This document shows positions 53,790-62,406 of a stretch of DNA of 64,000 nt, piece by piece. The notes beneath the pieces are model-generated. The model searched no databases. It had not been told where the DNA came from and saw only the letters and a list, made by a program, of their open reading frames with translations. This DNA is from an uncultured Aquimarina sp. GTDB taxonomy: Bacteria > Bacteroidota > Bacteroidia > Flavobacteriales > Flavobacteriaceae. The stretch lies in contig CANMKK010000004.1 of assembly GCA_947498455.1 (NCBI GenBank), positions 1-64,000 of the forward strand. The letters run 5' to 3'. A program made the position numbers and the translations under genes. Positions within the stretch are counted from its first letter, which is position 1. Each line of letters starts with the position of its first letter.

Positions 53790-54698
53790 TTACTCTAAAA
53801 TATCAATATCAAACCCAATAATATCTCTAATTCCATGCTCTGATGTATCAACTGGTTCGATAGGTGTCACATAATGCCATAAATCATTACCAAAGGTATA
53901 TTCTTCTCCAGTATCTGCTTGAAAGATAAATTCTCCTGGTGCTAACACTTTATTATAAATCATTTGATTAGTTTCAGAAGCTCCTTTTTCATACACCTGA
54001 CTTTCTGCACCGACTATATTTTGTCTATTAATGACCAAAGCAGACATGATATATTGTGCACCATCTTCATGAATTCCTTCTGGGGAATTATCTCCTTTTA
54101 TTTGCTTGTAAGAAATTGTTCTCATAAAGTGACTGGTGATTTGTATTTTCCTGATTTCTGGATGAATATTTCTAACTAAACCAGTAACTTTTTTTAATAG
54201 TGTAAAGAAAAGTTCATTCTCCACAGCTTCTTTGGTAGCTTGGGTAAAAACCCGTTTCCAAACCCGAAAATCTTCTACATCTTGTTCGAAGGATTCTTGT
54301 TGTGTTCTTTCAATAAAAAAGGCGTCATCCCAAACCTCTACGATAAAAGCAGAAATATTACGTTGTCTCGTAACCATAGATATCTGATCAAATTTTTGTT
54401 TTTGATCAGTATCCAATCGATTAATCCATAAATTCAGGACATCGATAGTGGTGGTACCTTCAAAATACGGTTTATGTAATTGCTCAATGGTATCAGATTC
54501 TTGAGAAAAAACTTCTTTTAGAAATTTAATCTGATTCCCTCTAACCAAATATGCATCATCTTGTAACTCATTAAAGAATGGTTTAAAAAAGCTCAAGAAA
54601 GACGAGATATCTATGCCTAAATCAACTACACTTCCGATTCGGATTGGAGATTTGATAGTTCGGCCCAGTTTTTTGGATATTTCTTTTTCCGTTATCAT
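53790..54698 (-). CDS. 2OG-Fe dioxygenase (amino-acid hydroxylase family)
   Basis: A 302-residue enzyme of the 2OG-Fe dioxygenase group that includes bacterial isoleucine hydroxylases. The iron ligands are H210 and D212 in PEGIHEDGAQYIM and H275 in LWHYVTPI. A ~175-residue helical N-terminal part, longer than in the small amino-acid hydroxylases, precedes the core. The start overlaps the helicase stop by 4 nt, so it is the last gene of the five-gene operon. A broken paralog lies at 51465-51776. Confidence 0.87.
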   Translation of the reverse strand: MITEKEISKKLGRTIKSPIRIGSVVDLGIDISSFLSFFKPFFNELQDDAYLVRGNQIKFLKEVFSQESDTIEQLHKPYFEGTTTIDVLNLWINRLDTDQKQKFDQISMVTRQRNISAFIVEVWDDAFFIERTQQESFEQDVEDFRVWKRVFTQATKEAVENELFFTLLKKVTGLVRNIHPEIRKIQITSHFMRTISYKQIKGDNSPEGIHEDGAQYIMSALVINRQNIVGAESQVYEKGASETNQMIYNKVLAPGEFIFQADTGEEYTFGNDLWHYVTPIEPVDTSEHGIRDIIGFDIDILE

Positions 54699-57418
54699 TT
54701 TTTGATGCGTATCTTTTTAGAAACATGAGATAAACAAGCCTCTTTATTAAATAACCAATAGGTATATGGTATCGTAATTATAGGTATTTTGGTTCTGAAG
54801 AGTGTTCTGTATTGATCTATGGTGAATGTTTTTTCCAGATCACCTGGATATCCTACCAAATCAATGCATATAGTTCTATTATTATAGGTGATCAGGATAT
54901 CCATTACATATCCGGCTATTGGATAATTGATAATGATGTCCTCTTCTGGTATTCCCAGATTAATTAATTCTTCATGCACTTCTGTAGCATAATTATCGAT
55001 TAGGTCTTTATCATTAGTTGGTCGGTAATGTACCGATGTTTCTGATAAATACTCTATAAGAAGATGTTTGTTTTTAAAGTTTTTAGGTTGAAATGAATAG
55101 TACAAAAACTGTTTTTGTTTTGCACGAGTAATACTTACATTAAATACATCTTCTCGATCCAGGTATTGAAATATGTATGCATTTGTTTTATTATCAATAG
55201 TAAATGTAATGTACATATGGTCTCGTTCTTCTCCCTGAAACTCGAAAGGGGTTCCTACTGCTATTTTGTGTTTTCTGATGGCTGTAAGATCAAATTCTTC
55301 TATTTTTTTCTTAAGGTGGTTTACCTGATCCCTAAAAGGAGACAGAATCCCTATGGTAGTACATAAATTTGCTGGAACTTCTTTTTCTTCAGTAATCAAT
55401 AGTTGGATATCTTCGAGTAATTTATTTGCCTCAGCTAGATTGATACCGTCTTTTTGCTTGCTCCCTTCGCAATATACCCAATGTACAGCTGATTGTTTTT
55501 TATGAATGAGCAGATCAGACATTACTTTTAGTTTGTTATCATAAAACTTCTGGTTGCTATATCGAATAATATCAGGTAAACTGCGGTAATGTTCATCTAA
55601 GAAATGAACACTTTCTTGAGAAGTGATACGTTCTAGTACATAATCCAGAAAGCTTGTTTCTCTATAATTAGAAACATCAATATCGTGTAGTAACCCTAAA
55701 TTATTAGCCGTTTTTTCTAATACTGCTCTAGATAAAAAAGAAACATGTCTTAATTGTTTTGGATCACCTACAATCACTATTTTTTTGGCTCTTGCCAAAA
55801 TAGGAATCATCGTAGCAATATCACATTGCGAGGCTTCATCTACAATGGCAACATCAAAAATATCGTTTTGGAGTGGTAGTACATTGCTCACATCGGCAGA
55901 TTTGGTGATCCAAATGGGTAAACATTCTAAAACAGTATCAAAATTTATAGCCTGAAACAGTTGATCTCTAACGTCTGGATCAGGAGATTTTGCCAATCGC
56001 AATAAATCCTGAAACGTAGCTCGATGATCTCTTAGTAAAGAAGAAGTTCGATCCGCATATTTTAAAGAAATGATCTCTTTGATTAATTTATTCTTTTGAT
56101 ACGTATAGTGATGCAATAGGTCAATTAATTGCCAAAAAGGAATATCATCCAGTACTTTTTTTGATATATAATTCCTTTTTATTCGCTTAAAAAAAGAAGG
56201 TTTAGGATCTAGAAAAAGTTCTGCTGTATTAATCTCACGAGATTCTCTATCTGATATTTCCCCCTCTATTTCTTTAATCTTTCTATCTGCATACTCTATT
56301 TCCTTTTGCTTTTTGGGGATATAAAAATCACCTCCTTTTGCATTTCTAAAACTAAGAACAGCTTCAATTTTTTTCTTCAGTTTAGACTTATAATTTCGTC
56401 CTGAACCTGCTCTGATAGAAAGCCCTTTTACGCCTATATCATGGATGATTTTTTCTTGTAATACATCTACGGCCTGATCGGATTTAGAGCAGATTAAAAC
56501 ACTTTTGTTATGATATGCCAAATCAATTGCCAATGAAGCGATGGTGTAAGATTTTCCCGTTCCCGGAGGCCCTACTACCGCTGTTATATCATTTTCTTTT
56601 GTTGCGTGAATGATATCTAATTGTGCTTCACTTAAGTTAGATGGCACATAAATAGCTTTATTCTTTTTAGAGACAACTCCATTAATTTTTTTATTACGCG
56701 AAAAGAGAGAATGTAACGTATCATTGAATAAATGACCTTCTTTTATTTCTTCTATTTCGTGGAGTACATCTCTATTAGATTTTGATTTTTCTATGATTCC
56801 TAGCGCAACAATTGGGAGCAGTTTTAGTTTTTCGGATTTCTGATGACTCTTTAATTCTTCTCCAGAAAGTAGATTAGGAAGGTTCTCTAATGCTTCGGTA
56901 TCAATCGTAACATACTCTTGCAATTTTTCGGCAATCGCTTTTATATTCTGATTTTCTGGAGCTTGGTCATTGATTAGGGATTTTATCTCTAATATAAAAG
57001 AGTCATCCAGATTATGATTCGCTTTTATTAGATTTAGTAAAGCATCATTGGCTCTATTTTCTGTAAAATTATAATTGAGATGATATAGCGCATCATTATT
57101 AATATTAATAGATACAGGTGTTACAATTAGAGGTGCGCAAATAGTTCTTCGTTTTCCTAAAAAGGTAAGTTTTCCAGTAACAAAAAAACTACAGGCAATG
57201 AACGTTTTTTCTTTTCGGTGGATTTCCAGATACTTATATAGTTCTTCTCCGAAATCAATTTTCATAAACGTAGTATCTTCTTCTCGATACAAAGAATCAA
57301 TTGTATTCAGAAAAAAACGCTTATGAACCTTAGTTCCCATAAAATTGAGAACATCATTATCTCTAAATTCCTGTTTATAACAATCCTGATAGTATGAAAG
57401 TACTTTTTCTATGTGCAT
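54695..57418 (-). CDS. SF1 (UPF1/DNA2-like) helicase with possible C-terminal nuclease domain
   Basis: A 907-residue ATPase. Walker A is VVGPPGTGKSYT (about residue 284) and Walker B VAIVDEASQCD (about 528); VGDPKQLRHVSFL and VSITRAKQKQFLYY are motif III and VI. The pattern of Q/GDPxQL and DEASQ places it in the UPF1-like SF1B helicases with a split N-terminal region. The last ~110 residues (VMDILITYNNRTICIDLVG) look like a PD-(D/E)xK-type nuclease core, though the catalytic triad is not fully clear. It follows the AAA+ gene by 9 nt. Confidence 0.88.
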   Translation of the reverse strand: MHIEKVLSYYQDCYKQEFRDNDVLNFMGTKVHKRFFLNTIDSLYREEDTTFMKIDFGEELYKYLEIHRKEKTFIACSFFVTGKLTFLGKRRTICAPLIVTPVSININNDALYHLNYNFTENRANDALLNLIKANHNLDDSFILEIKSLINDQAPENQNIKAIAEKLQEYVTIDTEALENLPNLLSGEELKSHQKSEKLKLLPIVALGIIEKSKSNRDVLHEIEEIKEGHLFNDTLHSLFSRNKKINGVVSKKNKAIYVPSNLSEAQLDIIHATKENDITAVVGPPGTGKSYTIASLAIDLAYHNKSVLICSKSDQAVDVLQEKIIHDIGVKGLSIRAGSGRNYKSKLKKKIEAVLSFRNAKGGDFYIPKKQKEIEYADRKIKEIEGEISDRESREINTAELFLDPKPSFFKRIKRNYISKKVLDDIPFWQLIDLLHHYTYQKNKLIKEIISLKYADRTSSLLRDHRATFQDLLRLAKSPDPDVRDQLFQAINFDTVLECLPIWITKSADVSNVLPLQNDIFDVAIVDEASQCDIATMIPILARAKKIVIVGDPKQLRHVSFLSRAVLEKTANNLGLLHDIDVSNYRETSFLDYVLERITSQESVHFLDEHYRSLPDIIRYSNQKFYDNKLKVMSDLLIHKKQSAVHWVYCEGSKQKDGINLAEANKLLEDIQLLITEEKEVPANLCTTIGILSPFRDQVNHLKKKIEEFDLTAIRKHKIAVGTPFEFQGEERDHMYITFTIDNKTNAYIFQYLDREDVFNVSITRAKQKQFLYYSFQPKNFKNKHLLIEYLSETSVHYRPTNDKDLIDNYATEVHEELINLGIPEEDIIINYPIAGYVMDILITYNNRTICIDLVGYPGDLEKTFTIDQYRTLFRTKIPIITIPYTYWLFNKEACLSHVSKKIRIKK

Positions 57419-57427
57419 GGTTGCAAT

Positions 57428-59332
57428 TTAAGCTTCTTCCTCATCTTTTTGAAATCTTAAATACTCATCAACAGTTTTATTAATAGGAGGGATGTCGTCT
57501 TCTACAATATTCTTTAATAATTCTTTTGTAAGCGGAGTGATGGAGACAATACGATTGGCTTGATATTCTATGATTTTTTCAAATAGGTTACGTGCAACTC
57601 TGGCATTACCAAAGCTTTTGTGTCGCTTTTCATATAGTTTCTCAAAGATGAATTGCAGCTTTTCTTTTGCTTCTTCGACTAATACAAAGTCATTTTTAAG
57701 ACAGAATAACTCAAAAATTCCGATGAGTTCTTTGGGTTTATAATGATCAAAGGTAAAATAACGGTTAAATCGTGATTGTAATCCAGGATTGGACTCTATA
57801 AATTCTTCCATTTCATCTGGATACCCGGCTACGATAACTATCAATTGATCCCTATGATCTTCCATCTTTTTGAGTAGTACTTCGACTGCTTCATTACCAA
57901 AATCTTTTTTATTGTCTTTTGCCAATGAATAGGCTTCATCAATAAATAATACTCCATCCAGAGATGTTTTTATGACTTCTTCAACCTTTAATGCTGTTTG
58001 CCCTACATATCCGGCAACCATTCCTGTTCTATCGGTCTCTACCAGATGTCCTTTCTCTAAATATCCCAGATGTTTATATATCTTAGAGACCAATCGGGCT
58101 ACTGTTGTTTTACCAGTCCCTGGAGGTCCCATAAATACAGAATGTAATGAGTTATTTACATTTTTCAGTCCCTTTTCTTCTCGTAGTTTTTGTACTTTAA
58201 GAAAATTAGAAAGCTCCTGAACTGCAATTTTTATAGGATCTAATCCGATCAGTTCATTCAGTTCTTCCATTACATCATCCAGAGTCTCATTCTCATCAAC
58301 TTCTGTCTGTGTTACGCCTTCTAATTTTTCTTTGGGATGTGCGAGCTTATCATTGATCTTTTTTAACAGAGCCGTTTCTTCTTCAGAAATGGCGCCATCT
58401 GCTTTGGTAATTAGAGAAGCAATGCGATATAAAAATGCTCCGGAATTAGAAAAATGTTGATTATCTAACCTTTTTAACAGTGATGGCAATAAGAACTCAT
58501 TTTTGTAATCTTCCCCTAGGTCAAAAAGACTAGCGGTTTTTATGATTTCAATATTTTCATCAAACTTCTCTGACTGCACAAACTTGTTGATACGTTCTAT
58601 GGATAAAGAAGCGATGATATCATTGCCTTGTAGTTTTTCGAATAAAAAGGCCAGTAAGAACTTTATCTTGGTATCTGCAATAGTATTCTTGGTATCGCTC
58701 AATGGATATATCATGTTAAATACCCTGATAATATCCTGAAGTATTACATGCTCTGCTTTGAACTCTAATGCATCGTCGGTTTTATGAACAATGGCATTGA
58801 TAGTATTCGAAAATCGTTTGTTATTGTTGAGGTCTTCCGCCAGGTTTTGAATCTTTTCCCCTTCATTTTTTAGGATTTGTAAAAACTCATAATCAATATC
58901 AAACTCCTGAGTTGTATCTTCTTTTTGGTTCACAAAATCCTTGAACTTATTCGTAAAATCACTCAGGTTTTTTTTCTCATCTTTTTTGTTCAATACTAAA
59001 TCATCTACGAGATTGTTCAATTCGGTTATATGATCTTTAGGATACGCACTGAATTTTACATCATTAAATATATCTTTTGCTAAAGGAATTTTTGTTGAGG
59101 TGGTATGAATATTCTCCGTAGTGATGATAAGATCCAGCTCATCAATAGACTCCTTTAGAGAATACAATACCAATAAATCTTCATCTTTGATCCGTAAATT
59201 GGGAAAGGCTGAAGAAACAGTTAGAATTTTTAAAGGATTTATTGATTTCCCTTTAAAGAAAAATGATTTGCTCTCTTGATCTAGTTTCGAAAAGAAAAGA
59301 TCAGTGGTTTTATAGTAGTTTCTGTTGGTCAT
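57428..59332 (-). CDS. AAA+ ATPase of the CbbX/SpoVK type with TerB-like domain
   Basis: A 634-residue protein. Residues 1-280 are helical with no recognised domain. A TerB-like segment (ASLITKADGAISEEETALL) is near residue 315, and the AAA+ core follows: Walker A FMGPPGTGKTTVARL (about 400), GMVAGYVGQTALKV, Walker B LDGVLFIDEAYSLA, sensor 1 VIVAGYPDEM and the Arg-finger region NPGLQSRFNRYF. CbbX/SpoVK AAA+ proteins form hexamers that remodel partner proteins. It overlaps the nucleotidyltransferase gene by 4 nt. Confidence 0.9.
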   Translation of the reverse strand: MTNRNYYKTTDLFFSKLDQESKSFFFKGKSINPLKILTVSSAFPNLRIKDEDLLVLYSLKESIDELDLIITTENIHTTSTKIPLAKDIFNDVKFSAYPKDHITELNNLVDDLVLNKKDEKKNLSDFTNKFKDFVNQKEDTTQEFDIDYEFLQILKNEGEKIQNLAEDLNNNKRFSNTINAIVHKTDDALEFKAEHVILQDIIRVFNMIYPLSDTKNTIADTKIKFLLAFLFEKLQGNDIIASLSIERINKFVQSEKFDENIEIIKTASLFDLGEDYKNEFLLPSLLKRLDNQHFSNSGAFLYRIASLITKADGAISEEETALLKKINDKLAHPKEKLEGVTQTEVDENETLDDVMEELNELIGLDPIKIAVQELSNFLKVQKLREEKGLKNVNNSLHSVFMGPPGTGKTTVARLVSKIYKHLGYLEKGHLVETDRTGMVAGYVGQTALKVEEVIKTSLDGVLFIDEAYSLAKDNKKDFGNEAVEVLLKKMEDHRDQLIVIVAGYPDEMEEFIESNPGLQSRFNRYFTFDHYKPKELIGIFELFCLKNDFVLVEEAKEKLQFIFEKLYEKRHKSFGNARVARNLFEKIIEYQANRIVSITPLTKELLKNIVEDDIPPINKTVDEYLRFQKDEEEA

Positions 59333-60021
59333 GATAGTGTATTGATCTGTTTGAGTTTATCAATAATAAATTCTTTTCGTTCTTTAGCAGTATATGGATT
59401 AATGTGACATTCTATGATTTCGTGTAATGAAGAATGAGAGAGGATTTCCCGACTCATTTCTTTTAAGAAAACTTGAACATTTTGGTCGGCATTGAAAACA
59501 TCGTCTATAAGGTGTAAATTGTTATCAATTACATATATTATATCTTCGAAATCGTGACTCATTCTAGGATCTCCACCTCGATTCTTATAAGCTTCCCATT
59601 TTGTAGCCAAGAACATACTTACAGGTAAAATTTTAATTTTTGTATTTCCAATAGGCGTATAATACGCTTTTTCGAACCCTGGTTTCAACCAACTGTTTGT
59701 TGGTCCTAGTGGTGTTTTTTCGTAAGGAATAAAATCAATTAAAATATCTTCATAAATATATCGATAGAGTATGGTTTCTGTCATAGCTGGATAAATCCTT
59801 TTATGAGCGAGTTGTTCTCGTAATTTATCCATTTGGCTATAAGAACTAATTTGTACTGAGATATCGATATCCTTTGTAGGTCTAGGTTGTTCAGCTCCCT
59901 CATCAGTAACATATAAACTAACCACAGCACCTCCGACGTAAATCACATCGTTGTTGATTTCGCCTAAGGCTATAGCAACTTTCTCTACTACTTTTAGATT
60001 TATGATCTGATTTTTAATCAC
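59329..60021 (-). CDS. nucleotidyltransferase (AbiEii/MNT-like)
   Basis: A 230-residue protein of the nucleotidyltransferase superfamily. The VGGAVVSLY loop (residues 29-37) and DIDIS (D51, D53) form the expected catalytic pair, with a third acidic residue in ILIDFIPYE near 96. Such proteins act as AbiEii-type toxins or as tRNA/protein nucleotidylyltransferases. It overlaps the upstream winged-helix gene by 8 nt, as AbiEi/AbiEii-like pairs do, but it is embedded in a larger operon. All catalytic residues appear intact. Confidence 0.82.
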   Translation of the reverse strand: MIKNQIINLKVVEKVAIALGEINNDVIYVGGAVVSLYVTDEGAEQPRPTKDIDISVQISSYSQMDKLREQLAHKRIYPAMTETILYRYIYEDILIDFIPYEKTPLGPTNSWLKPGFEKAYYTPIGNTKIKILPVSMFLATKWEAYKNRGGDPRMSHDFEDIIYVIDNNLHLIDDVFNADQNVQVFLKEMSREILSHSSLHEIIECHINPYTAKERKEFIIDKLKQINTLS

Positions 60022-60532
60022 TACTTATCCTTTTTTTAATCATTTCGATAGCCAAGTTTTGTTCTCTTACTTTACCTACCCGTATCGCATCAATTAGTGC
60101 TATTAATTCATAAAAATTATCATCCTTAAGACAAGCATCTGGTATTTTGGGGTGTAGAGGTTCAATAGCCTGACCTCTAATATCTCCTTTGGCAAAAGGC
60201 CAAACGAATCGCTCTTCACTAATAATTTGACTATTTAAAGGAGATGCAGAATGAGCCGTTGCAATTCCTCTGACTAATGCTCCTGGTTGTTGTGGGTATA
60301 CATAACGTAAACCTGATTTAAAAAAATCCAAAAGTGCTAGTTTATTCAGGGTTTTCTTATCACTGCTTATTAACCCTGCTATTACCGATCTATTAATACT
60401 TTCACTAATTTCACTAGCACTTATTTCTAGTTCATAAGCTAGGTCTTTCATAAACCAATCCTGATTTCCTTTACTTGCTATTTTGAGTAGAATTGCTATA
60501 TCATGTGGTCGCATTCCGCTATGCTTTTTCAT
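60014..60532 (-). CDS. winged-helix regulator (AbiEi-like or MarR-like)
   Basis: A 172-residue protein. The N-terminal ~65 residues form a winged helix-turn-helix (MRPHDIAILLKIA, then MKDLAYELEISASEISESIN). The C-terminal half contains conserved-looking WPFAKGDIRGQAIEPLHPKI, a pattern seen in HTH partners of nucleotidyltransferases in Bacteroidota. It is the first gene of the operon, and a 45-bp palindrome begins 32 nt upstream of its start, so autoregulation is likely. An internal start at MRPHDIAILL is possible. Confidence 0.8.
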   Translation of the reverse strand: MKKHSGMRPHDIAILLKIASKGNQDWFMKDLAYELEISASEISESINRSVIAGLISSDKKTLNKLALLDFFKSGLRYVYPQQPGALVRGIATAHSASPLNSQIISEERFVWPFAKGDIRGQAIEPLHPKIPDACLKDDNFYELIALIDAIRVGKVREQNLAIEMIKKRISSD

Positions 60533-60563
60533 TCCCTTAAAGTATTACATTGCAAGTAAAAAT

Positions 60564-60608
60564 ACAATTAATTCGCGATTCGCGATTCGCGAATCGCGAA
60601 TTAATTGT
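60564..60608. promoter_or_regulatory. 45-bp palindrome of TTCGCGA units, probable operator
   Basis: A palindrome with 22-bp perfect arms around a single central base (60586). Inside it ATTCGCG is repeated three times on the left and mirrored as CGCGAAT on the right, flanked by AATTAATT. It lies between the end of the ABC operon and the start of the winged-helix gene. It fits a multi-site operator for that regulator. It could also fold as a hairpin at the end of the ABC transcript. Confidence 0.7.
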
Positions 60609-60626
60609 GGAATTAACCACGATTAA

Positions 60627-61436
60627 CTAACTCTCCGAGTCAATCTGCATCATAGAATCCTCTACTTCATGAACTAGTTCATCAAAATGAGGCATTCTTT
60701 TGGTTTCTCTATTTCTATTAAACGGAAGATCGATATTAATATGTTTTACAAAGCGAGAAGGTGCATGTTTCATGATATAGATATCATCCGCCAGATATAC
60801 TGCTTCCTGTATATCATGGGTTACGAATAATATCGTAGGACTGAACTTTTCCCAAATACCAATCAATAAATCCTGCATCTGGAGCCTGGTTTTTACATCT
60901 AGCGCCCCAAAAGGCTCATCCATTAATAGAATTTCAGGGTTAGACATCAGACTACGAGCGATAGCTACACGCTGTAATTGCCCTCCTGAGAGTGTTGGGT
61001 ATTGTGCATATTTTTTCTGATGACCATCTAATCCAACCAATTGGATCATTTCCATCGCTTTTTCATCACGCTCTTTCTTAGAAACTCCTTTAAAACGTAA
61101 TCCTAATCCAACATTGTCCAATACCGTCATCCACGGTAATGATGAATATTGCTGGAACACCATACTCACTCTATTTTCCTTACTAACAGGCTTTCCTTTT
61201 ACTAAAACCGTTCCAGAAGTTGGACTTTGTAGCCCAGCGATATATCGCAATAATGTAGATTTACCACATCCGGACATTCCTAATATGACAGAAAATTGTC
61301 CTTGCATTGGTTTATCTTCAACCAATAAATCCAAATTTTCGATGATATTAGATTTTCCTCCATCATAGGATTGGTGAATTCCTCGTAGTTCTATAACATT
61401 GGGGGCCTGAGGATCATCTGTAAACTGTAATGCCAT
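60627..61436 (-). CDS. ABC transporter ATP-binding protein (NitT/TauT type)
   Basis: A 269-residue ATPase energising import. Walker A GMSGCGKSTLLR, Q-loop SMVFQQYSSLPWM, signature LSGGQLQRVAIARSLM, Walker B ILLMDEPFGALD and H-loop VTHDIQEAVYL are all present. Third gene of the binding protein-permease-ATPase operon, starting 1 nt after the permease. The NitT/TauT/SsuB type usually handles anions or small organic substrates. Confidence 0.93.
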   Translation of the reverse strand: MALQFTDDPQAPNVIELRGIHQSYDGGKSNIIENLDLLVEDKPMQGQFSVILGMSGCGKSTLLRYIAGLQSPTSGTVLVKGKPVSKENRVSMVFQQYSSLPWMTVLDNVGLGLRFKGVSKKERDEKAMEMIQLVGLDGHQKKYAQYPTLSGGQLQRVAIARSLMSNPEILLMDEPFGALDVKTRLQMQDLLIGIWEKFSPTILFVTHDIQEAVYLADDIYIMKHAPSRFVKHINIDLPFNRNRETKRMPHFDELVHEVEDSMMQIDSES

Positions 61437-61437
61437 A

Positions 61438-62403
61438 TTAGTGTTTGTTTCCTTTATTTACATGTTTAAAAGGGAATAGTATCCTATCGATCATCACAAA
61501 AAGACGATCTTGTAATATTCCAATGACTACGATAATGATCAATATAGCAAATGCCTTGTCTATTCTACTTTGACGTTTTGCGGTCCAGATCAATTCTCCA
61601 ATTCCTCCACCTTTATTAAGCATTTCTACGATGGTAATATACGTCCACGAAATGGCAGTTAATACTCTGATATCATCTATAATTTTAGAAAACACATAAG
61701 GTATATAGACTGTTCGGATGGTTTGCCATGAAGTAGCACCTAATGTAAAAACCGTATTGAGATAGACACTCTGTACTTCATCGATCCGTTGTATCACAAC
61801 CGGGATTAGGTATACAATGATACCAAAGGCTAAGAAGGCAACCTTCATAGTACTACCTAATCCTAACCACATAATAAAAATTCCGGTCACAGCGGTCAAT
61901 GGAATAAAACGGTAGGAGTTGATAATCTGACTAAACAACCCTCTGAAAAGCGGTATTAATCCCAATAAAAATCCTATTGGGATGGATATTAGAATAGCTA
62001 GTATATATCCCAAAAAATTAAGCTTTATAGAGTAAAAAGTATTTCCTATCACATCATCATTCTTATTAAGATCAGGAAATGCTTTTATTACCTTGATTGG
62101 TGATGGTAATAAAGGATATACCTTGTTTTTCTTTAATCCATAAGCGGATAAATCCTCTATTGCCAATTTTTCTAATTTGTCATAGTCAGCAATTAGTAAA
62201 GAATCACTTTCATAATACAATCTTTCTGATTGCGTAAGTTTAGAAATATCAATGGATTCATCCTGAGTGATTACAGACTTGGATAAAAATTCTGCAAAGA
62301 AAAACCACAATCCGATAAGGATGATTGCACCAACAACCGTTAGTACAATCTTATCCTTAGATTGTAAAGAGCCTCGAAGTTCAAAAAGCTTTTTGATATC
62401 CAT
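61438..62403 (-). CDS. ABC transporter permease (NitT/TauT type)
   Basis: A 321-residue membrane protein with an N-terminal hydrophobic segment (about 24-42), a ~90-residue periplasmic linker, and a permease core of about five segments. The EAA-like loop is seen in FTLGATSWQTIRTVYIP. The extra N-terminal segment and linker are longer than in standard SsuC/TauC permeases. It works with the ATPase and the binding protein in the same operon (gaps of 1 and 3 nt). Confidence 0.9.
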   Translation of the reverse strand: MDIKKLFELRGSLQSKDKIVLTVVGAIILIGLWFFFAEFLSKSVITQDESIDISKLTQSERLYYESDSLLIADYDKLEKLAIEDLSAYGLKKNKVYPLLPSPIKVIKAFPDLNKNDDVIGNTFYSIKLNFLGYILAILISIPIGFLLGLIPLFRGLFSQIINSYRFIPLTAVTGIFIMWLGLGSTMKVAFLAFGIIVYLIPVVIQRIDEVQSVYLNTVFTLGATSWQTIRTVYIPYVFSKIIDDIRVLTAISWTYITIVEMLNKGGGIGELIWTAKRQSRIDKAFAILIIIVVIGILQDRLFVMIDRILFPFKHVNKGNKH

Positions 62404-62406
62404 ATA

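Noticed and set aside
60564..60608. The TTCGCGA palindrome as a phage or integrase attachment site
   Set aside because: There is no integrase gene nearby and no second copy was seen in the window; its place before a regulator gene fits an operator better.
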